From contig NZ_KE384222.1 in the NCBI RefSeq assembly GCF_000424665.1, positions 1 to 55,033 of the forward strand: DNA of 55,033 bases. Direction: 5' to 3'. The notes below the pieces were generated by a model that worked only from the letters and a program-made list of their open reading frames with translations, did no database searches and was not told the origin of the DNA. The position numbers and the translations under genes were made by a program. Below are positions 34,887 through 44,035 of this stretch, piece by piece (positions within the stretch are counted from its first letter, which is position 1; each line of letters begins with the position of its first letter). Origin of the DNA: Salinimicrobium terrae DSM 17865. Lineage in GTDB: Bacteria > Bacteroidota > Bacteroidia > Flavobacteriales > Flavobacteriaceae.

Positions 34887-36551
34887 ATGAGATATATCAT
34901 TCAGACTTTTATTTTAGTCTTTTTCTTTTCAGTAGCAAAAGCTCAGGAAACCCCTCAGAGACCGTTCGGGCAACAAAAAGATCTTTTCGCTACTCCGAAG
35001 TTGGTGGTTGGAGTTGTAGTGGACCAGATGCGCTATGATTATATTACCAGGTTCTGGAACCACTATGGAGATGATGGTTTTAAAAAACTTATTTCTGAAG
35101 GTTTTAACTTGCGAAACAATCACTTCAATTATATACCTACTTACACAGCACCGGGACATGCTTCAGTTTATACCGGGGCTGCTCCCGAAACGCACGGGAT
35201 TATTGGGAATAACTGGTACAACAAATTTGAAAAGGAGTATGTATACTGTGTAGAAGATTCAACAGTGGAGCCCATTGGGACTAATGATGAGGCTGGAAAA
35301 ATGTCTCCTCACCGGTTGATCACTACCACAGTAGCCGATGAAAATCGCCTGCACACGCAAATGAGAGGTAAAACTATTGGCGTAGGGATAAAAGACCGCG
35401 GGGCGGTCCTTCCTGCTGGTCACACTGCCAACGGTGCTTATTGGTTCCATGGTAAAAATGAAGGAAAATGGATCACCAGCTCATTCTATACGCAACAACT
35501 ACCTCAATGGGTGCAAAATTTTAATTCTTCAGGAATAGCAGATTCCTACCTTAAGCCATGGACCACGCTTGCAGATATCAATACTTACATTGAAAGCGGA
35601 ATAGACGTAAATATTTATGAAGGTGGGTTTGACGGTAAAGCAGATACCGGTTTCCCTTACGACCTGGAGGATCTAAAAGATCAAAATGGGGGATATGACA
35701 TTATAAAAGATACCCCTTATGGTAACAGCTTAACAACAGATTTTGCCATTGCGGCAATAGATGGAGAACAACTGGGGAAAGATAATGATACAGATTTTCT
35801 AACCATCAGCTATTCGTCCACAGATTATATAGGTCACAATTTCGGAGTGAATTCCAAAGAGATCCAGGACGCATACCTTAGGCTGGATCAGGATCTTGCC
35901 CGACTTTTGAAATCTTTAGATGAGCAGGTAGGAGAGGGAAATTATACCTTATTCCTCACTTCAGATCATGGCGGAGTTCACGTTCCGGCTTACCTGGAGT
36001 CAGTTAAAATCCCTTCAGGATACTTTGATTTTGACAAGTTGAAAGAAGATCTAAATATTTTTCTAAGCGGAATGTACCAGAATGAAAACCTGATTGAGCA
36101 TATTTCCAACAATCAAATTTTCTTTAATTATGATGAGGTATGGGATATGGAAGTTTCTTCAGAAGAACTTCAGCAAGAGATTACCCATTTTCTCCTGCAA
36201 TATGAAAAGATCAACAAGGTATTTACACGAAATCAATTACAATCGGCTAGTTTTTCAGAAAAGATCGCGTCGGCTGTTGATAATGGATTTAACCAAAAGC
36301 GAAGTGGGGATATTGCTTTGGTTCTAAAACCATCAGTAATCTCTTATTCCCGTACAGGTTCAACACATGGTTCAGGGAACAACTATGACACTCACGCACC
36401 TCTTATTTTCTTCGGAAAAGGTATAAAAGCGGGGAATAGCCTTGAAAGAACAGAAATAGTGGACATAGCACCAACGATCTCGGCCTTGCTGGGAATTTCC
36501 TTTCCTAACGGTGCCACGGGAAGACCTTTGTACATGGTATTTGATAAGTAA
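34887..36551 (+). CDS. pafA: Alkaline phosphatase PafA
   Basis: This 554-aa secreted zinc phosphomonoesterase has a signal peptide MRYIIQTFILVFFFSVAKAQ. Active-site residues of the PafA type are visible: Asp46 in VDQMRYD, the Thr nucleophile 87 in YTAPGHAS, Asn108 in GNNWY, Lys169 and Arg171 in KDRGAVLPAGH, then SDHGG near the C-terminal third. PafA works in the periplasm on many organic phosphates and is common in marine Bacteroidota. It abuts the convergent glycosyltransferase gene: the stop codons are directly adjacent (TAATTA). Confidence 0.94.
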   Translation: MRYIIQTFILVFFFSVAKAQETPQRPFGQQKDLFATPKLVVGVVVDQMRYDYITRFWNHYGDDGFKKLISEGFNLRNNHFNYIPTYTAPGHASVYTGAAPETHGIIGNNWYNKFEKEYVYCVEDSTVEPIGTNDEAGKMSPHRLITTTVADENRLHTQMRGKTIGVGIKDRGAVLPAGHTANGAYWFHGKNEGKWITSSFYTQQLPQWVQNFNSSGIADSYLKPWTTLADINTYIESGIDVNIYEGGFDGKADTGFPYDLEDLKDQNGGYDIIKDTPYGNSLTTDFAIAAIDGEQLGKDNDTDFLTISYSSTDYIGHNFGVNSKEIQDAYLRLDQDLARLLKSLDEQVGEGNYTLFLTSDHGGVHVPAYLESVKIPSGYFDFDKLKEDLNIFLSGMYQNENLIEHISNNQIFFNYDEVWDMEVSSEELQQEITHFLLQYEKINKVFTRNQLQSASFSEKIASAVDNGFNQKRSGDIALVLKPSVISYSRTGSTHGSGNNYDTHAPLIFFGKGIKAGNSLERTEIVDIAPTISALLGISFPNGATGRPLYMVFDK

Positions 36552-37400
36552 TTAAAAAATTTTTGATAGCATCTTCTTATAACGGAGCCTTCTAATGAAG
36601 GCTCCTTCTTTTTTATCTACCAAAAATGGCATTTTTGAAGCCTTTGCTCTGCGGAAGCCTTGCAGGTAATCGAGTGCGAGTTTAGGATCTCCTTTTTTCA
36701 TGGCTAGCTTAGCTGAAGCTATTGCAGTGATAAAATAGCCGTATCGCAGCTTATAAAAGGCCTCGCCCTGCTTCCATTTAGCTGCTTTACTGTAGGTGAA
36801 GCCCGTGGGTCGCAGGTGTTTTACTACCAAAGTAGGATCGGTATGAATTTTCCACCCGTGATACTGTGCCAGTAATTCATCAACTGTATCCCATCCCATT
36901 GAAGGCTTAAGACCTCCAATGTTCTTAAAACAGGCTTTCCGGTATGCTTTTAAAGCCCCACGAATATGATCTTTACCGGTTAAATTCTCCAGCTTCCAAA
37001 TGCCATTGTCTTCCAAATGGCAAAAACCGCCTGCCATCCCTATCTTAGGATCTTCTTCAAAGTGCCTCTGAATACTCTCCAGGTAATTTAATGGAAAGAT
37101 AAGGTCGGCGTCAAATTTACAGATGATGTCGTAGTTGCTATCCAGTAGCTCAAGGCCATGGTTAAATGCATTGATCACCTTACTGCCGGGTAAATGTGCT
37201 TCGGAAGAAGTAGTGCTTACGAGGGAAATGAAAGGAACTTTTGCTGAAAAAGTTTTTACGACTTCGGCAGTGTTGTCTGAGGACTGGTCATCTACCACCA
37301 CGAGCTTATCAGGTTTCAGGGTTTGTTCTGAAAGTGATTTTAAGGTTTGACCTATAAAATCTGCTTCATTGTGTGCGGGAATAACGATGTAAAATTTCAA
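36552..37400 (-). CDS. Family 2 glycosyltransferase
   Basis: This 282-aa GT-A enzyme starts YIVIPAHNEADFIGQTL and has LVVVDDQSSDNT, the metal/nucleotide motif FDADL (residues ~94-98) and MGWDTVDELLAQ as the likely acceptor-side region. There is no membrane helix, so it acts at the cytosolic face. The substrate is unknown. It follows the methyltransferase and KAS III-like genes on the same strand, with a gap of 140 bp. Confidence 0.88.
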   Translation of the reverse strand: MKFYIVIPAHNEADFIGQTLKSLSEQTLKPDKLVVVDDQSSDNTAEVVKTFSAKVPFISLVSTTSSEAHLPGSKVINAFNHGLELLDSNYDIICKFDADLIFPLNYLESIQRHFEEDPKIGMAGGFCHLEDNGIWKLENLTGKDHIRGALKAYRKACFKNIGGLKPSMGWDTVDELLAQYHGWKIHTDPTLVVKHLRPTGFTYSKAAKWKQGEAFYKLRYGYFITAIASAKLAMKKGDPKLALDYLQGFRRAKASKMPFLVDKKEGAFIRRLRYKKMLSKIF

Positions 37401-37540
37401 TGCTGCAAAATCTTTGAGCTAAATTACAATTTTTAGCTATCTGTTTCAGTAGGAGTGTGAGATCGGGATGATTTTAAAATTAGTAAGGTGGAGAAAAAAA
37501 TTACCGGTAAAACAGAGGTGTCAAAAATGGCATTTTTTGA

Positions 37541-38065
37541 CTAAACCTTTCTTTCAGCATAAACTGCATAATAGCGAGGAGTGAACTTCCTAAGCAATGG
37601 TCTTATTCCCATTTTCTTTACAGGATTGGTCCACTTATGGCGCTCCTTTATTTCCCATCCTGCTTTTTCAAGAAGCCAATCAAATTGCCAGTCTTCGAAT
37701 TCATGAAAATGACGATCCCACTTATCAGTTTTGCTACGATATGCGGAAGAAAACCAAAGGTTCAAAGGAACACTTGCTACCAGTTTTTCGGCGCGAATAT
37801 CTTTAAGTATATTAAAAGGAGCCACAAGATGCTCAAAAATTTCAAATGCAGTGACAATTTCTGCAGTAGAAGTTTTAACGCTTGTAGAATCGAGGTCGAG
37901 ATCTTCTCCCCCTGTATTCGTGACGCTGTAGCCGTACTCTTCCATCACCTGAGTAAATGGATTTCGCACTCCAAGATCGAGAATATAGGCAGGAGCAGGA
38001 GCAACTTTTGTCAAAAAATCTATAGTTTCTTTATATCGCTTGTTCGGAAAAGTCTTCTCGTACAT
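37541..38065 (-). CDS. SAM-dependent methyltransferase-like protein
   Basis: This 174-aa protein looks like a short class I methyltransferase. Motif I is divergent, ILDLGVRNP instead of the usual DLGCGxG. A later strand GGEDLDLDS and FEIFEHLVAPFNIL (post-motif II) match the Methyltransf_11/23 pattern. The start codon directly abuts the stop of the upstream KAS III-like gene, so they are co-translated. The substrate is unknown, and weakening of the SAM loop leaves activity in doubt. Confidence 0.7.
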   Translation of the reverse strand: MYEKTFPNKRYKETIDFLTKVAPAPAYILDLGVRNPFTQVMEEYGYSVTNTGGEDLDLDSTSVKTSTAEIVTAFEIFEHLVAPFNILKDIRAEKLVASVPLNLWFSSAYRSKTDKWDRHFHEFEDWQFDWLLEKAGWEIKERHKWTNPVKKMGIRPLLRKFTPRYYAVYAERKV

Positions 38066-39124
38066 TTAAAACTGGTACACAATTGCATTGATATTCATTC
38101 CGGCACCAACACTTGCCAGGATCACAACGTCTCCCTTATTAATGCCTTGATTTTCCAACTTTCCTTTCAGGATAAGGTCCAGCAAGGTGGGAACGGTTGC
38201 CACAGAACTATTTCCCAGTTTTTCTATGGTCATAGGCATTATGCCCTCGGGTGGTGTAGTTTGGTATAGTCTGTAAAAACGTTTTATAATGGCCTCATCC
38301 ATTTTCTCATTTGCCTGGTGAATAAGAATTTTTTTCACGTCAGAAATGTTCTTACCACTATTTTCCAGACAGGATTTCATTGCATCGGGAACATGACTTA
38401 GAGCGAACTCATAGATCTTTCTTCCGTGCATTTTAATGTAACGTCTGGAATCTTTGACTTCCCGCTTATTGGACTTTCCGAAGAAAATAAAATTAGATTC
38501 TTCAAAGGTATAGGAAGCGGTTTCGTGTGAAAGAATTCCTCCTTCTCCATCGGCTGCCTCAATAACTGCGGCACCGGCCCCGTCGGAATAGATCATGGAA
38601 TCCCTGTCGTGCTTATCAATCACACGGGAAAGGGTTTCGGAACCAATAACGAGGCATTTTTTAGCCATGCCGCTCTGAATAAAAGCTTTGGCCTGAATAA
38701 CTGCTTCAACCCATCCAGGGCAGCCAAATAATATATCATAGGCTACGCAACGCGGATTTTTAATGCGAAGTTTGTGCTTGACACGGGAGGCGAGGCTGGG
38801 AACGGTGTCACTCTGTACATCATTATGAAGCACATCTCCATAATTATGAGCAACAATGAGGTAATCCAGCTCCTCGGGATTTATTCCGGCATCCTCAATA
38901 GCAGTATTGGCAGCGAGATATGCAATGTCTGAGTTATTAAGTTCTGAATGAATATACCTTCGTTCAGCAATTCCCGTTATGGCTTTGAATTTTTCGATTA
39001 TAACGGTATTGGACTGTTCAAAAGAGGAACCATCTTCATATAAAAATTCATGCTTTTGAAAGTCAGAATTTTTTTCAACTTTGTTTGGGATGTAACTTCC
39101 AACCCCTGTTATTTTTATACTCAT
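38066..39124 (-). CDS. 3-oxoacyl-ACP synthase III (FabH) family protein
   Basis: This 352-aa thiolase-fold enzyme has an intact Cys-His-Asn triad: Cys135 in LFGCPGW, His269 in LIHQANEKM and Asn305 in KLGNSSVAT. It should condense an acyl-CoA with an acyl-ACP or a similar donor. It is longer than housekeeping FabH (~320-335 aa), carrying an insert near residues 20-45. The neighbours (methyltransferase, glycosyltransferase) suggest a specialised lipid or ketone product and not bulk fatty-acid initiation. This is inference. Confidence 0.88.
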   Translation of the reverse strand: MSIKITGVGSYIPNKVEKNSDFQKHEFLYEDGSSFEQSNTVIIEKFKAITGIAERRYIHSELNNSDIAYLAANTAIEDAGINPEELDYLIVAHNYGDVLHNDVQSDTVPSLASRVKHKLRIKNPRCVAYDILFGCPGWVEAVIQAKAFIQSGMAKKCLVIGSETLSRVIDKHDRDSMIYSDGAGAAVIEAADGEGGILSHETASYTFEESNFIFFGKSNKREVKDSRRYIKMHGRKIYEFALSHVPDAMKSCLENSGKNISDVKKILIHQANEKMDEAIIKRFYRLYQTTPPEGIMPMTIEKLGNSSVATVPTLLDLILKGKLENQGINKGDVVILASVGAGMNINAIVYQF

Positions 39125-39153
39125 TGTCTGTCTGTTATACGATCGACATTTTC

Positions 39154-39161
39154 CAAAATTA
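39154..39161 (-). promoter_or_regulatory. Possible -7 element of the KAS III-like gene
   Basis: On the minus strand this is TAATTTTG, a TAnnTTTG match 30 bp before the start. No -33 TTG at usual spacing. Confidence 0.4.
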
Positions 39162-39314
39162 ATAAATGAATAGCCGTCTTTCCATCTTTTTTGCTTTAGG
39201 ACACCAGATTTCTAGCATCTTCAAAAAGACTGTATGAATAAAGTTTAATAAAATTAAAAACCATACCAAAAATTATCTTTCGTTAAGAAGATGTTAAGAT
39301 AACAAAAAATTAAA

Positions 39315-39339
39315 AACCGAAGGTGGTATGCCTTCGGTT
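39315..39339 (-). terminator. Terminator after gcvP
   Basis: AACCGAAGG and CCTTCGGTT arms around a 7-nt loop. On the minus strand the hairpin is followed by TTTTAATTTT. It lies 10 bp after the gcvP stop. Confidence 0.85.
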
Positions 39340-39348
39340 CTTATTTAT

Positions 39349-42198
39349 TTAATCTTCCATGTATTCTTCAATGGGAGCACAGGTGCAAATAAGATTACGG
39401 TCTCCATAAGCTTCATCTACTCTCCTAATAGCAGGCCAAAATTTATTTTCAGTTAAATAATCCATTGGATAAGCAGCTTTTTGACGGGTATAAGGAAAAT
39501 TCCATTCATCTACAGTCAGCATTGCCAAAGTATGCGGAGAATTTTTGAGAACGTTATTCGGCTCATCTTCCGAAGCTTCATCAATTTCTTTTCGGATTGA
39601 GATAAGAGCATCACAAAATCTATCCAGTTCAGCTTTGCTCTCACTCTCTGTAGGTTCGATCATAAGCGTTCCGGCAACAGGGAAAGAAACTGTTGGGGCA
39701 TGAAAACCATAATCAATTAGTCTTTTTGCAATATCAGTAACTTCAATTCCTTTGTCTTTAAAAGGGCGACAATCTACGATCATTTCGTGAGCTGCCCTGC
39801 CACGTTCACCACTGTAGAGTGTTTTGTAATGCTCTTCGATACGGGCTTTAATATAGTTAGCATTTAAAATTGCAAATTGGGTCGCTTTTTTAAGCCCATC
39901 TGCACCAAGCATTTTTATGTATCCATAAGAAATAAGACATACAAGAGCCGATCCCCATGGCGCTGCAGAAATTGCAGTAATTGCTTCATCACCGCCGGTC
40001 TTCACCACAGGATTTCCGGGTAGGAATGGCACCAGTTGCTCAGCCACACAAATAGGACCAACTCCCGGGCCACCACCACCATGTGGAATAGCAAAAGTTT
40101 TATGCAGGTTAAGGTGACAAACATCGGCGCCAATGACTCCGGGGCTGGTTAAGCCTACCTGAGCATTCATGTTTGCACCATCCATATACACCTGTCCGCC
40201 ATACTCATGAACGATGTTTATGATCTCAATGATGGCTGACTCGAACACTCCGTGAGTAGAAGGGTAAGTCACCATCAAAGCTGCAAGATTATCTTTGTGC
40301 TTTAAGGCTTTTTCTTTAAGGTCTTCAACATCGATATTTCCCGATTCTGTCGATTTTGTAACCACTACTTTCATGCCTGCCATTACAGCCGATGCGGGGT
40401 TAGTTCCATGAGCAGAAGACGGGATAAGACAAATATTCCGGTGTGACTCTCCTCTGGATTCATGATAAGCACGAATTACCATTAACCCTGCATATTCTCC
40501 CTGTGCGCCAGAGTTTGGCTGAAGGGAAGTACCGGCAAACCCTGTAATTTCAGTAAGCTGTTCTTCAAGTTTTTTAAGGACAATCTGATAACCCTCTGCT
40601 TGTTCAATGGGTGCAAACGGATGCAGGTTCCCCCATTGCGGATAACTTATTGGTAACATTTCAGCAGCCGCATTCAATTTCATGGTGCAGGAGCCTAATG
40701 AGATCATGGAGTGAGTGAGAGAAAGATCTTTGCGCTCAAGTTTTTTGATATAACGCATCAACTCTGTTTCTGAATGATAGGAGTTGAAAACTTCATTCTT
40801 GAGAAATTCAGTTTTACGTTCTACTGAAGCAGGAATATGATTTTTTTCTGAAAGCTTTGAAACTGAAATTTTTTCCTTTCCGGCAGCTTCAGCAAAAATT
40901 GCAAGAATATCGTTTACATCATCCAGATTCGTAGCTTCATTTAAAGAGATAGCAACAACATCTGATGAAGGATAATAAAAGTTTACTTCATTTCTTTCAG
41001 CAATTTCTTTGATCCTGTTGGCATCAGCTTTGATGAGAACGGTGTCAAAGAAAGAAGAATTAAGTTGGGAAAACCCGAGTTTTTCAACATTTTCAGCAAC
41101 TGTAACCGCAGTACTATGAACCCGGTTAGCAATAAATTTCAAGCCTCGGGGGCCGTGGTAAACTGCATACATTCCCGCCATGACAGCAAGAAGCACTTGT
41201 GCAGTACAAATATTTGAAGTAGCTCTATCTCTTTTAATGTGCTGTTCGCGGGTTTGAAGAGCCATCCGGAGTGCATAGTTACCATCGGTATCTTTGGTGA
41301 CTCCAATAATTCTTCCCGGAATATTTCGTTTATATTCTTCTTTTGTTGCGAAATAAGCCGCGTGCGGACCTCCGTAACCAAGAGGAATTCCGAATCGTTG
41401 TGTGGTCCCCACCACCACATCAACTCCAAATTCTCCCGGAGCACGAAGTTTTATAAGGCTCAAAATATCTGCAGCAACTGCAGTTTTAATATTATTTTCT
41501 TTTGCTTTAGCAACGAATTGCGAATAGTCATATACGTGACCCATTCTTCCAGGGTATTGAAGGAAAGCTCCGAAAAATTCATTTGAAAAATTAAATTCTT
41601 CATGATCTCCAATCACAAGTTCGATTCCCAGTGGAGTCGCACGGGTTTGAAGTACATCTATTGTTTGTGGAAGAACAAGTTCAGAAACAAAGAATTTGCT
41701 TACTTCATTCTTCTTCTGGTCCCGCTCTCTTACTTCAAATAACAAGGACATAGCTTCGGCTGCTGCAGTACCTTCATCAAGCAAAGAAGCATTTGCCAGT
41801 TCCATTCCGGTAAAATCGGCTACTACTGTTTGGAAATTTAGCAAAGCTTCCAGTCTTCCCTGGGCTATCTCGGCCTGGTAAGGAGTGTAAGCTGTATACC
41901 AGCCTGGATTTTCAAGAATATTCCGCTGAATGACCGGGGGAGTAATAGATTGGTGGTACCCAAGACCTATGTAAGTTCGGAAAACCTTATTTTTGGCTGC
42001 CAATGAAATACTGTGAGCAATATACTCATGCTCGCTCATGGCAGGGGCAAGTTCAAGATCTTTTTTAAGGCGGATATCATCGGGGAGGGTTTCATAGATT
42101 AGTTGATCTAGGGAATCAACACCAATGGTCTCCAACATATCCTTTAGATCATGTTCCCGTGGGCCTATATGACGTGTGGCAAAAGAAAAAGTATTCAT
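39349..42198 (-). CDS. gcvP: Glycine dehydrogenase (aminomethyl-transferring), P protein
   Basis: This 949-aa PLP enzyme of the glycine cleavage system decarboxylates glycine and passes the aminomethyl group to lipoylated GcvH. It is the long single-chain form (both halves fused). The PLP Lys is in [16 protein letters not shown] near residue 700. The N-terminus [10 protein letters not shown] is the family start. The frame is open to 42234, but ATG 42198 ([10 protein letters not shown]) is chosen because the extra residues do not match the family. No glycine riboswitch or gcvT/gcvH gene is nearby. A terminator follows. Confidence 0.95.
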   Translation of the reverse strand: MNTFSFATRHIGPREHDLKDMLETIGVDSLDQLIYETLPDDIRLKKDLELAPAMSEHEYIAHSISLAAKNKVFRTYIGLGYHQSITPPVIQRNILENPGWYTAYTPYQAEIAQGRLEALLNFQTVVADFTGMELANASLLDEGTAAAEAMSLLFEVRERDQKKNEVSKFFVSELVLPQTIDVLQTRATPLGIELVIGDHEEFNFSNEFFGAFLQYPGRMGHVYDYSQFVAKAKENNIKTAVAADILSLIKLRAPGEFGVDVVVGTTQRFGIPLGYGGPHAAYFATKEEYKRNIPGRIIGVTKDTDGNYALRMALQTREQHIKRDRATSNICTAQVLLAVMAGMYAVYHGPRGLKFIANRVHSTAVTVAENVEKLGFSQLNSSFFDTVLIKADANRIKEIAERNEVNFYYPSSDVVAISLNEATNLDDVNDILAIFAEAAGKEKISVSKLSEKNHIPASVERKTEFLKNEVFNSYHSETELMRYIKKLERKDLSLTHSMISLGSCTMKLNAAAEMLPISYPQWGNLHPFAPIEQAEGYQIVLKKLEEQLTEITGFAGTSLQPNSGAQGEYAGLMVIRAYHESRGESHRNICLIPSSAHGTNPASAVMAGMKVVVTKSTESGNIDVEDLKEKALKHKDNLAALMVTYPSTHGVFESAIIEIINIVHEYGGQVYMDGANMNAQVGLTSPGVIGADVCHLNLHKTFAIPHGGGGPGVGPICVAEQLVPFLPGNPVVKTGGDEAITAISAAPWGSALVCLISYGYIKMLGADGLKKATQFAILNANYIKARIEEHYKTLYSGERGRAAHEMIVDCRPFKDKGIEVTDIAKRLIDYGFHAPTVSFPVAGTLMIEPTESESKAELDRFCDALISIRKEIDEASEDEPNNVLKNSPHTLAMLTVDEWNFPYTRQKAAYPMDYLTENKFWPAIRRVDEAYGDRNLICTCAPIEEYMED

Positions 42199-42314
42199 CA
42201 AATTAAAGTTGTGTTTTGAACGGCGAAAATACACAATTTGAACCTAATTTTTAATGATTTAGAACAGCAAGATGGGTAAAGTTTTTCCTTGCTTTAGGCA
42301 ACACTAAAATAGTT

Positions 42315-43154
42315 GTGAAGAGGATTTTTAATTTCTATATCAACAGCAGTACACATGTGGCTTTGGCAGTAGTTTCCCTTAGTCTCATCACTATGTTGCA
42401 ATTTGAAACAGAAGTCAATGCTCCGCTGCTTCTATTTATCTTTTTTGGAGCTGTTCTTGGATATAACTTCGTGAAGTATGCAGGGGTGGCTGGTTTGCAT
42501 CACCGAAACCTTACCCGTGGGCTTAAAAATATTCTGATTTATTCCCTTTTCTGTTTTATCGGATTAGTCGTCACAGCTTTTGTGGTTGATACAATAATTT
42601 TATTCTTGAGTGCTATTTTTGGAGCTCTTACTTTGCTCTACGCCCTGCCGGTATTCAATAAAAAACGAAATCTAAGAGGAATTTCGGGAATCAAGATTTT
42701 TATTATTGCCGTTGTTTGGGCGGGGGTTACTGTTATTCTTCCGGTTGTTGGTGTCAAAAATGATATTACAGGAGTCCTTTTTCTGGAATTTCTTCAGCGT
42801 TTCTTGTTGGTCTTAGTATGGATTCTGCCGTTTGAGATTCGGGATTTAAAGTTCGACCTGGAACAATTGGGGACCATTCCGCAGAGGGTAGGAGTGACCT
42901 CAACGAAGATTTTGGGGATGAGTATTTTAGTGGTGGTAATTGTGCTTGAATTCCTGAAAAGACCAGCCACATGGGAAACTATAACAGCAGTTGTAATTAT
43001 TGTGGCGGTAACCTCTCTTCTTATTTGGAAATCAAAAGAAAATCAATCGCGATACTTTGCTTCTTTTTGGGTTGAAGGAATCCCGGTGCTGTGGTTACTG
43101 CTTTTTTTGCTGTTGACTAATTTGAGAGTGTTCGCTTTTGATCTTATTTTTTAA
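42315..43154 (+). CDS. UbiA-like prenyltransferase-related membrane protein
   Basis: This 279-aa protein from a GTG start has about eight or nine hydrophobic helices in UbiA-like spacing. The second Asp-rich motif is recognisable: EIRDLKFDLEQLGTIPQRVG (Asp177 and Asp181). The first NxxxD motif is not: the equivalent stretch reads GYNFVKYAGV and has Asn51 but no Asp. It may be an inactive or differently acting relative. Its last 60 bp overlap the end of the convergent small gene at 43095-43373. Confidence 0.6.
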   Translation: MKRIFNFYINSSTHVALAVVSLSLITMLQFETEVNAPLLLFIFFGAVLGYNFVKYAGVAGLHHRNLTRGLKNILIYSLFCFIGLVVTAFVVDTIILFLSAIFGALTLLYALPVFNKKRNLRGISGIKIFIIAVVWAGVTVILPVVGVKNDITGVLFLEFLQRFLLVLVWILPFEIRDLKFDLEQLGTIPQRVGVTSTKILGMSILVVVIVLEFLKRPATWETITAVVIIVAVTSLLIWKSKENQSRYFASFWVEGIPVLWLLLFLLLTNLRVFAFDLIF

Positions 43155-43373
43155 ATGCTCTTTTTCCTGAGATGAACAGGTTTTTAAATCTGCTTTTTTA
43201 AGCAATCCAGAAAGTTTCTTATTGTTTTTGTGGTAATCTTTACAGGTTCTGCAAAAGTAGAGGTGGAGCTTAAGTCTTATTTTCTCCCGGAGACTTGTCT
43301 CTTTATATTCGGCTTTTGTGCAAAGTTCTGCCGCTTCTGCACAACTTAATTTCATAAGACTTATTCCCTTCAT
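43095..43373 (-). CDS. Small HxxxCxxC protein, candidate soluble zinc-binding anti-sigma factor
   Basis: This 92-aa protein begins 1 nt after the sigma factor stop. It has His37-x3-Cys41-x2-Cys44 (HLYFCRTC), the core of the zinc-binding anti-sigma (ZAS) motif, and two earlier Cys (11 and 18). It is highly basic and has no membrane segment, so any sensing would be cytosolic. A second Met (43355, MKLSCAEAAEL) is an alternative start. The 3' end overlaps the convergent UbiA-like gene by 60 bp. The anti-sigma role is inferred from the motif and operon position. Confidence 0.7.
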   Translation of the reverse strand: MKGISLMKLSCAEAAELCTKAEYKETSLREKIRLKLHLYFCRTCKDYHKNNKKLSGLLKKADLKTCSSQEKEHLKNKIKSEHSQISQQQKKQ

Positions 43374-43374
43374 G

Positions 43375-43926
43375 CTAAAACCAATTTTTCTCCAGGCACT
43401 TTGCCAGAGAAGTTCTGGCTCTGTGAATAATTACCCAAAGGTTAGACGGACTAATATTAAATTCATTACAAATGGCTTCGGTATCTACGCCATCAATAGT
43501 TTTCATTTTGAAAATTGCCGCCTGTTTCTCATTAAGTTGATCCATGCATTCCAGGATCGCCAGGCCCAATTCCCGATTTTCCATCTGGTCTTCGGCTGTC
43601 ATGTCGGTAAGGTCAGCAACTTTTTCTTCAAGCCAGTCCCCTTCATTGTCACTGTCGGGAAAATTCATTTTCACCTCTGCCTGCCCTTTTGCAGAATTGT
43701 TTTTGCGGTAGTGGTCAATGATCTTCCGCTTCAAAATTGAAATAAGCCAGGTTCTTTCAGATGCTTCTCCTTTATAATTTTTCATCGACTTTAGACCTGC
43801 CAAAAAAGTTTCGGAAATAATATCATTGGCAACCTCCCGGTCATTTACCCGCGTGATGGTATAGTTGAACAGGTAATCTGCATACCGGTCAACCCATTTA
43901 TCGGGATGTAGGGAGTTTTCTTCCAT
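43375..43926 (-). CDS. ECF-type RNA polymerase sigma-70 factor
   Basis: This 183-aa sigma factor has region 2 (DKWVDRYADYLFNYTITR, then NDIISETFLAGLKSM and RTWLISILKRKIIDHYRK) and region 4 (CMDQLNEKQAAIFKMKTIDG, then CNEFNISPSNLWVIIHRAR). Between them is an acidic linker. It has no extra C-terminal domain. The next gene, 1 nt later, is the candidate anti-sigma factor. Direct repeats upstream (43963-43997) may be part of its control. Confidence 0.92.
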   Translation of the reverse strand: MEENSLHPDKWVDRYADYLFNYTITRVNDREVANDIISETFLAGLKSMKNYKGEASERTWLISILKRKIIDHYRKNNSAKGQAEVKMNFPDSDNEGDWLEEKVADLTDMTAEDQMENRELGLAILECMDQLNEKQAAIFKMKTIDGVDTEAICNEFNISPSNLWVIIHRARTSLAKCLEKNWF

Positions 43927-43946
43927 TTTTGGCAGGTGGTGTCTCT

Positions 43947-43954
43947 CAAAAATA
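43947..43954 (-). promoter_or_regulatory. Possible -7 element of the ECF sigma gene
   Basis: On the minus strand this is TATTTTTG, an exact match 21 bp before the sigma factor start. A TTG lies at 43980-43982 with a 25-nt spacer, a little long. Confidence 0.4.
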
Positions 43955-43962
43955 GGAAAAGA

Positions 43963-43997
43963 TTTAGTTAAACCTTCTTCAAGTTTAGCTAAACCTT
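43963..43997. repeat. Two direct repeats TTTAG(T/C)TAAACCTT, 21 bp apart
   Basis: The first copy is 43963-43976 and the second 43984-43997. They are identical in 13 of 14 positions and the second contains the perfect palindrome TTTAGCTAAA. The 21-bp period is two DNA turns, as for cooperative binding sites. A weaker third copy (AGTTAAATCCTT) is at 44017-44028. They lie just upstream of the -7 element of the ECF sigma gene. Confidence 0.5.
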
Positions 43998-44035
43998 TTC
44001 CTGTAACTGCGGAAGAAGTTAAATCCTTCTGAAAA

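Noticed and set aside
36540-36560. Terminator between pafA and the glycosyltransferase gene
   Set aside because: The stop codons abut and only an A-run/T-run is seen; no GC stem is present.
37637-38269. 210-codon plus-strand ORF opposite the methyltransferase and KAS III-like genes
   Set aside because: It crosses the junction of two recognisable genes and has the Cys/Phe-rich composition of an antisense frame.
42199-42314. Glycine riboswitch upstream of gcvP
   Set aside because: The short leader has no GGAGA-type aptamer core or paired helices.
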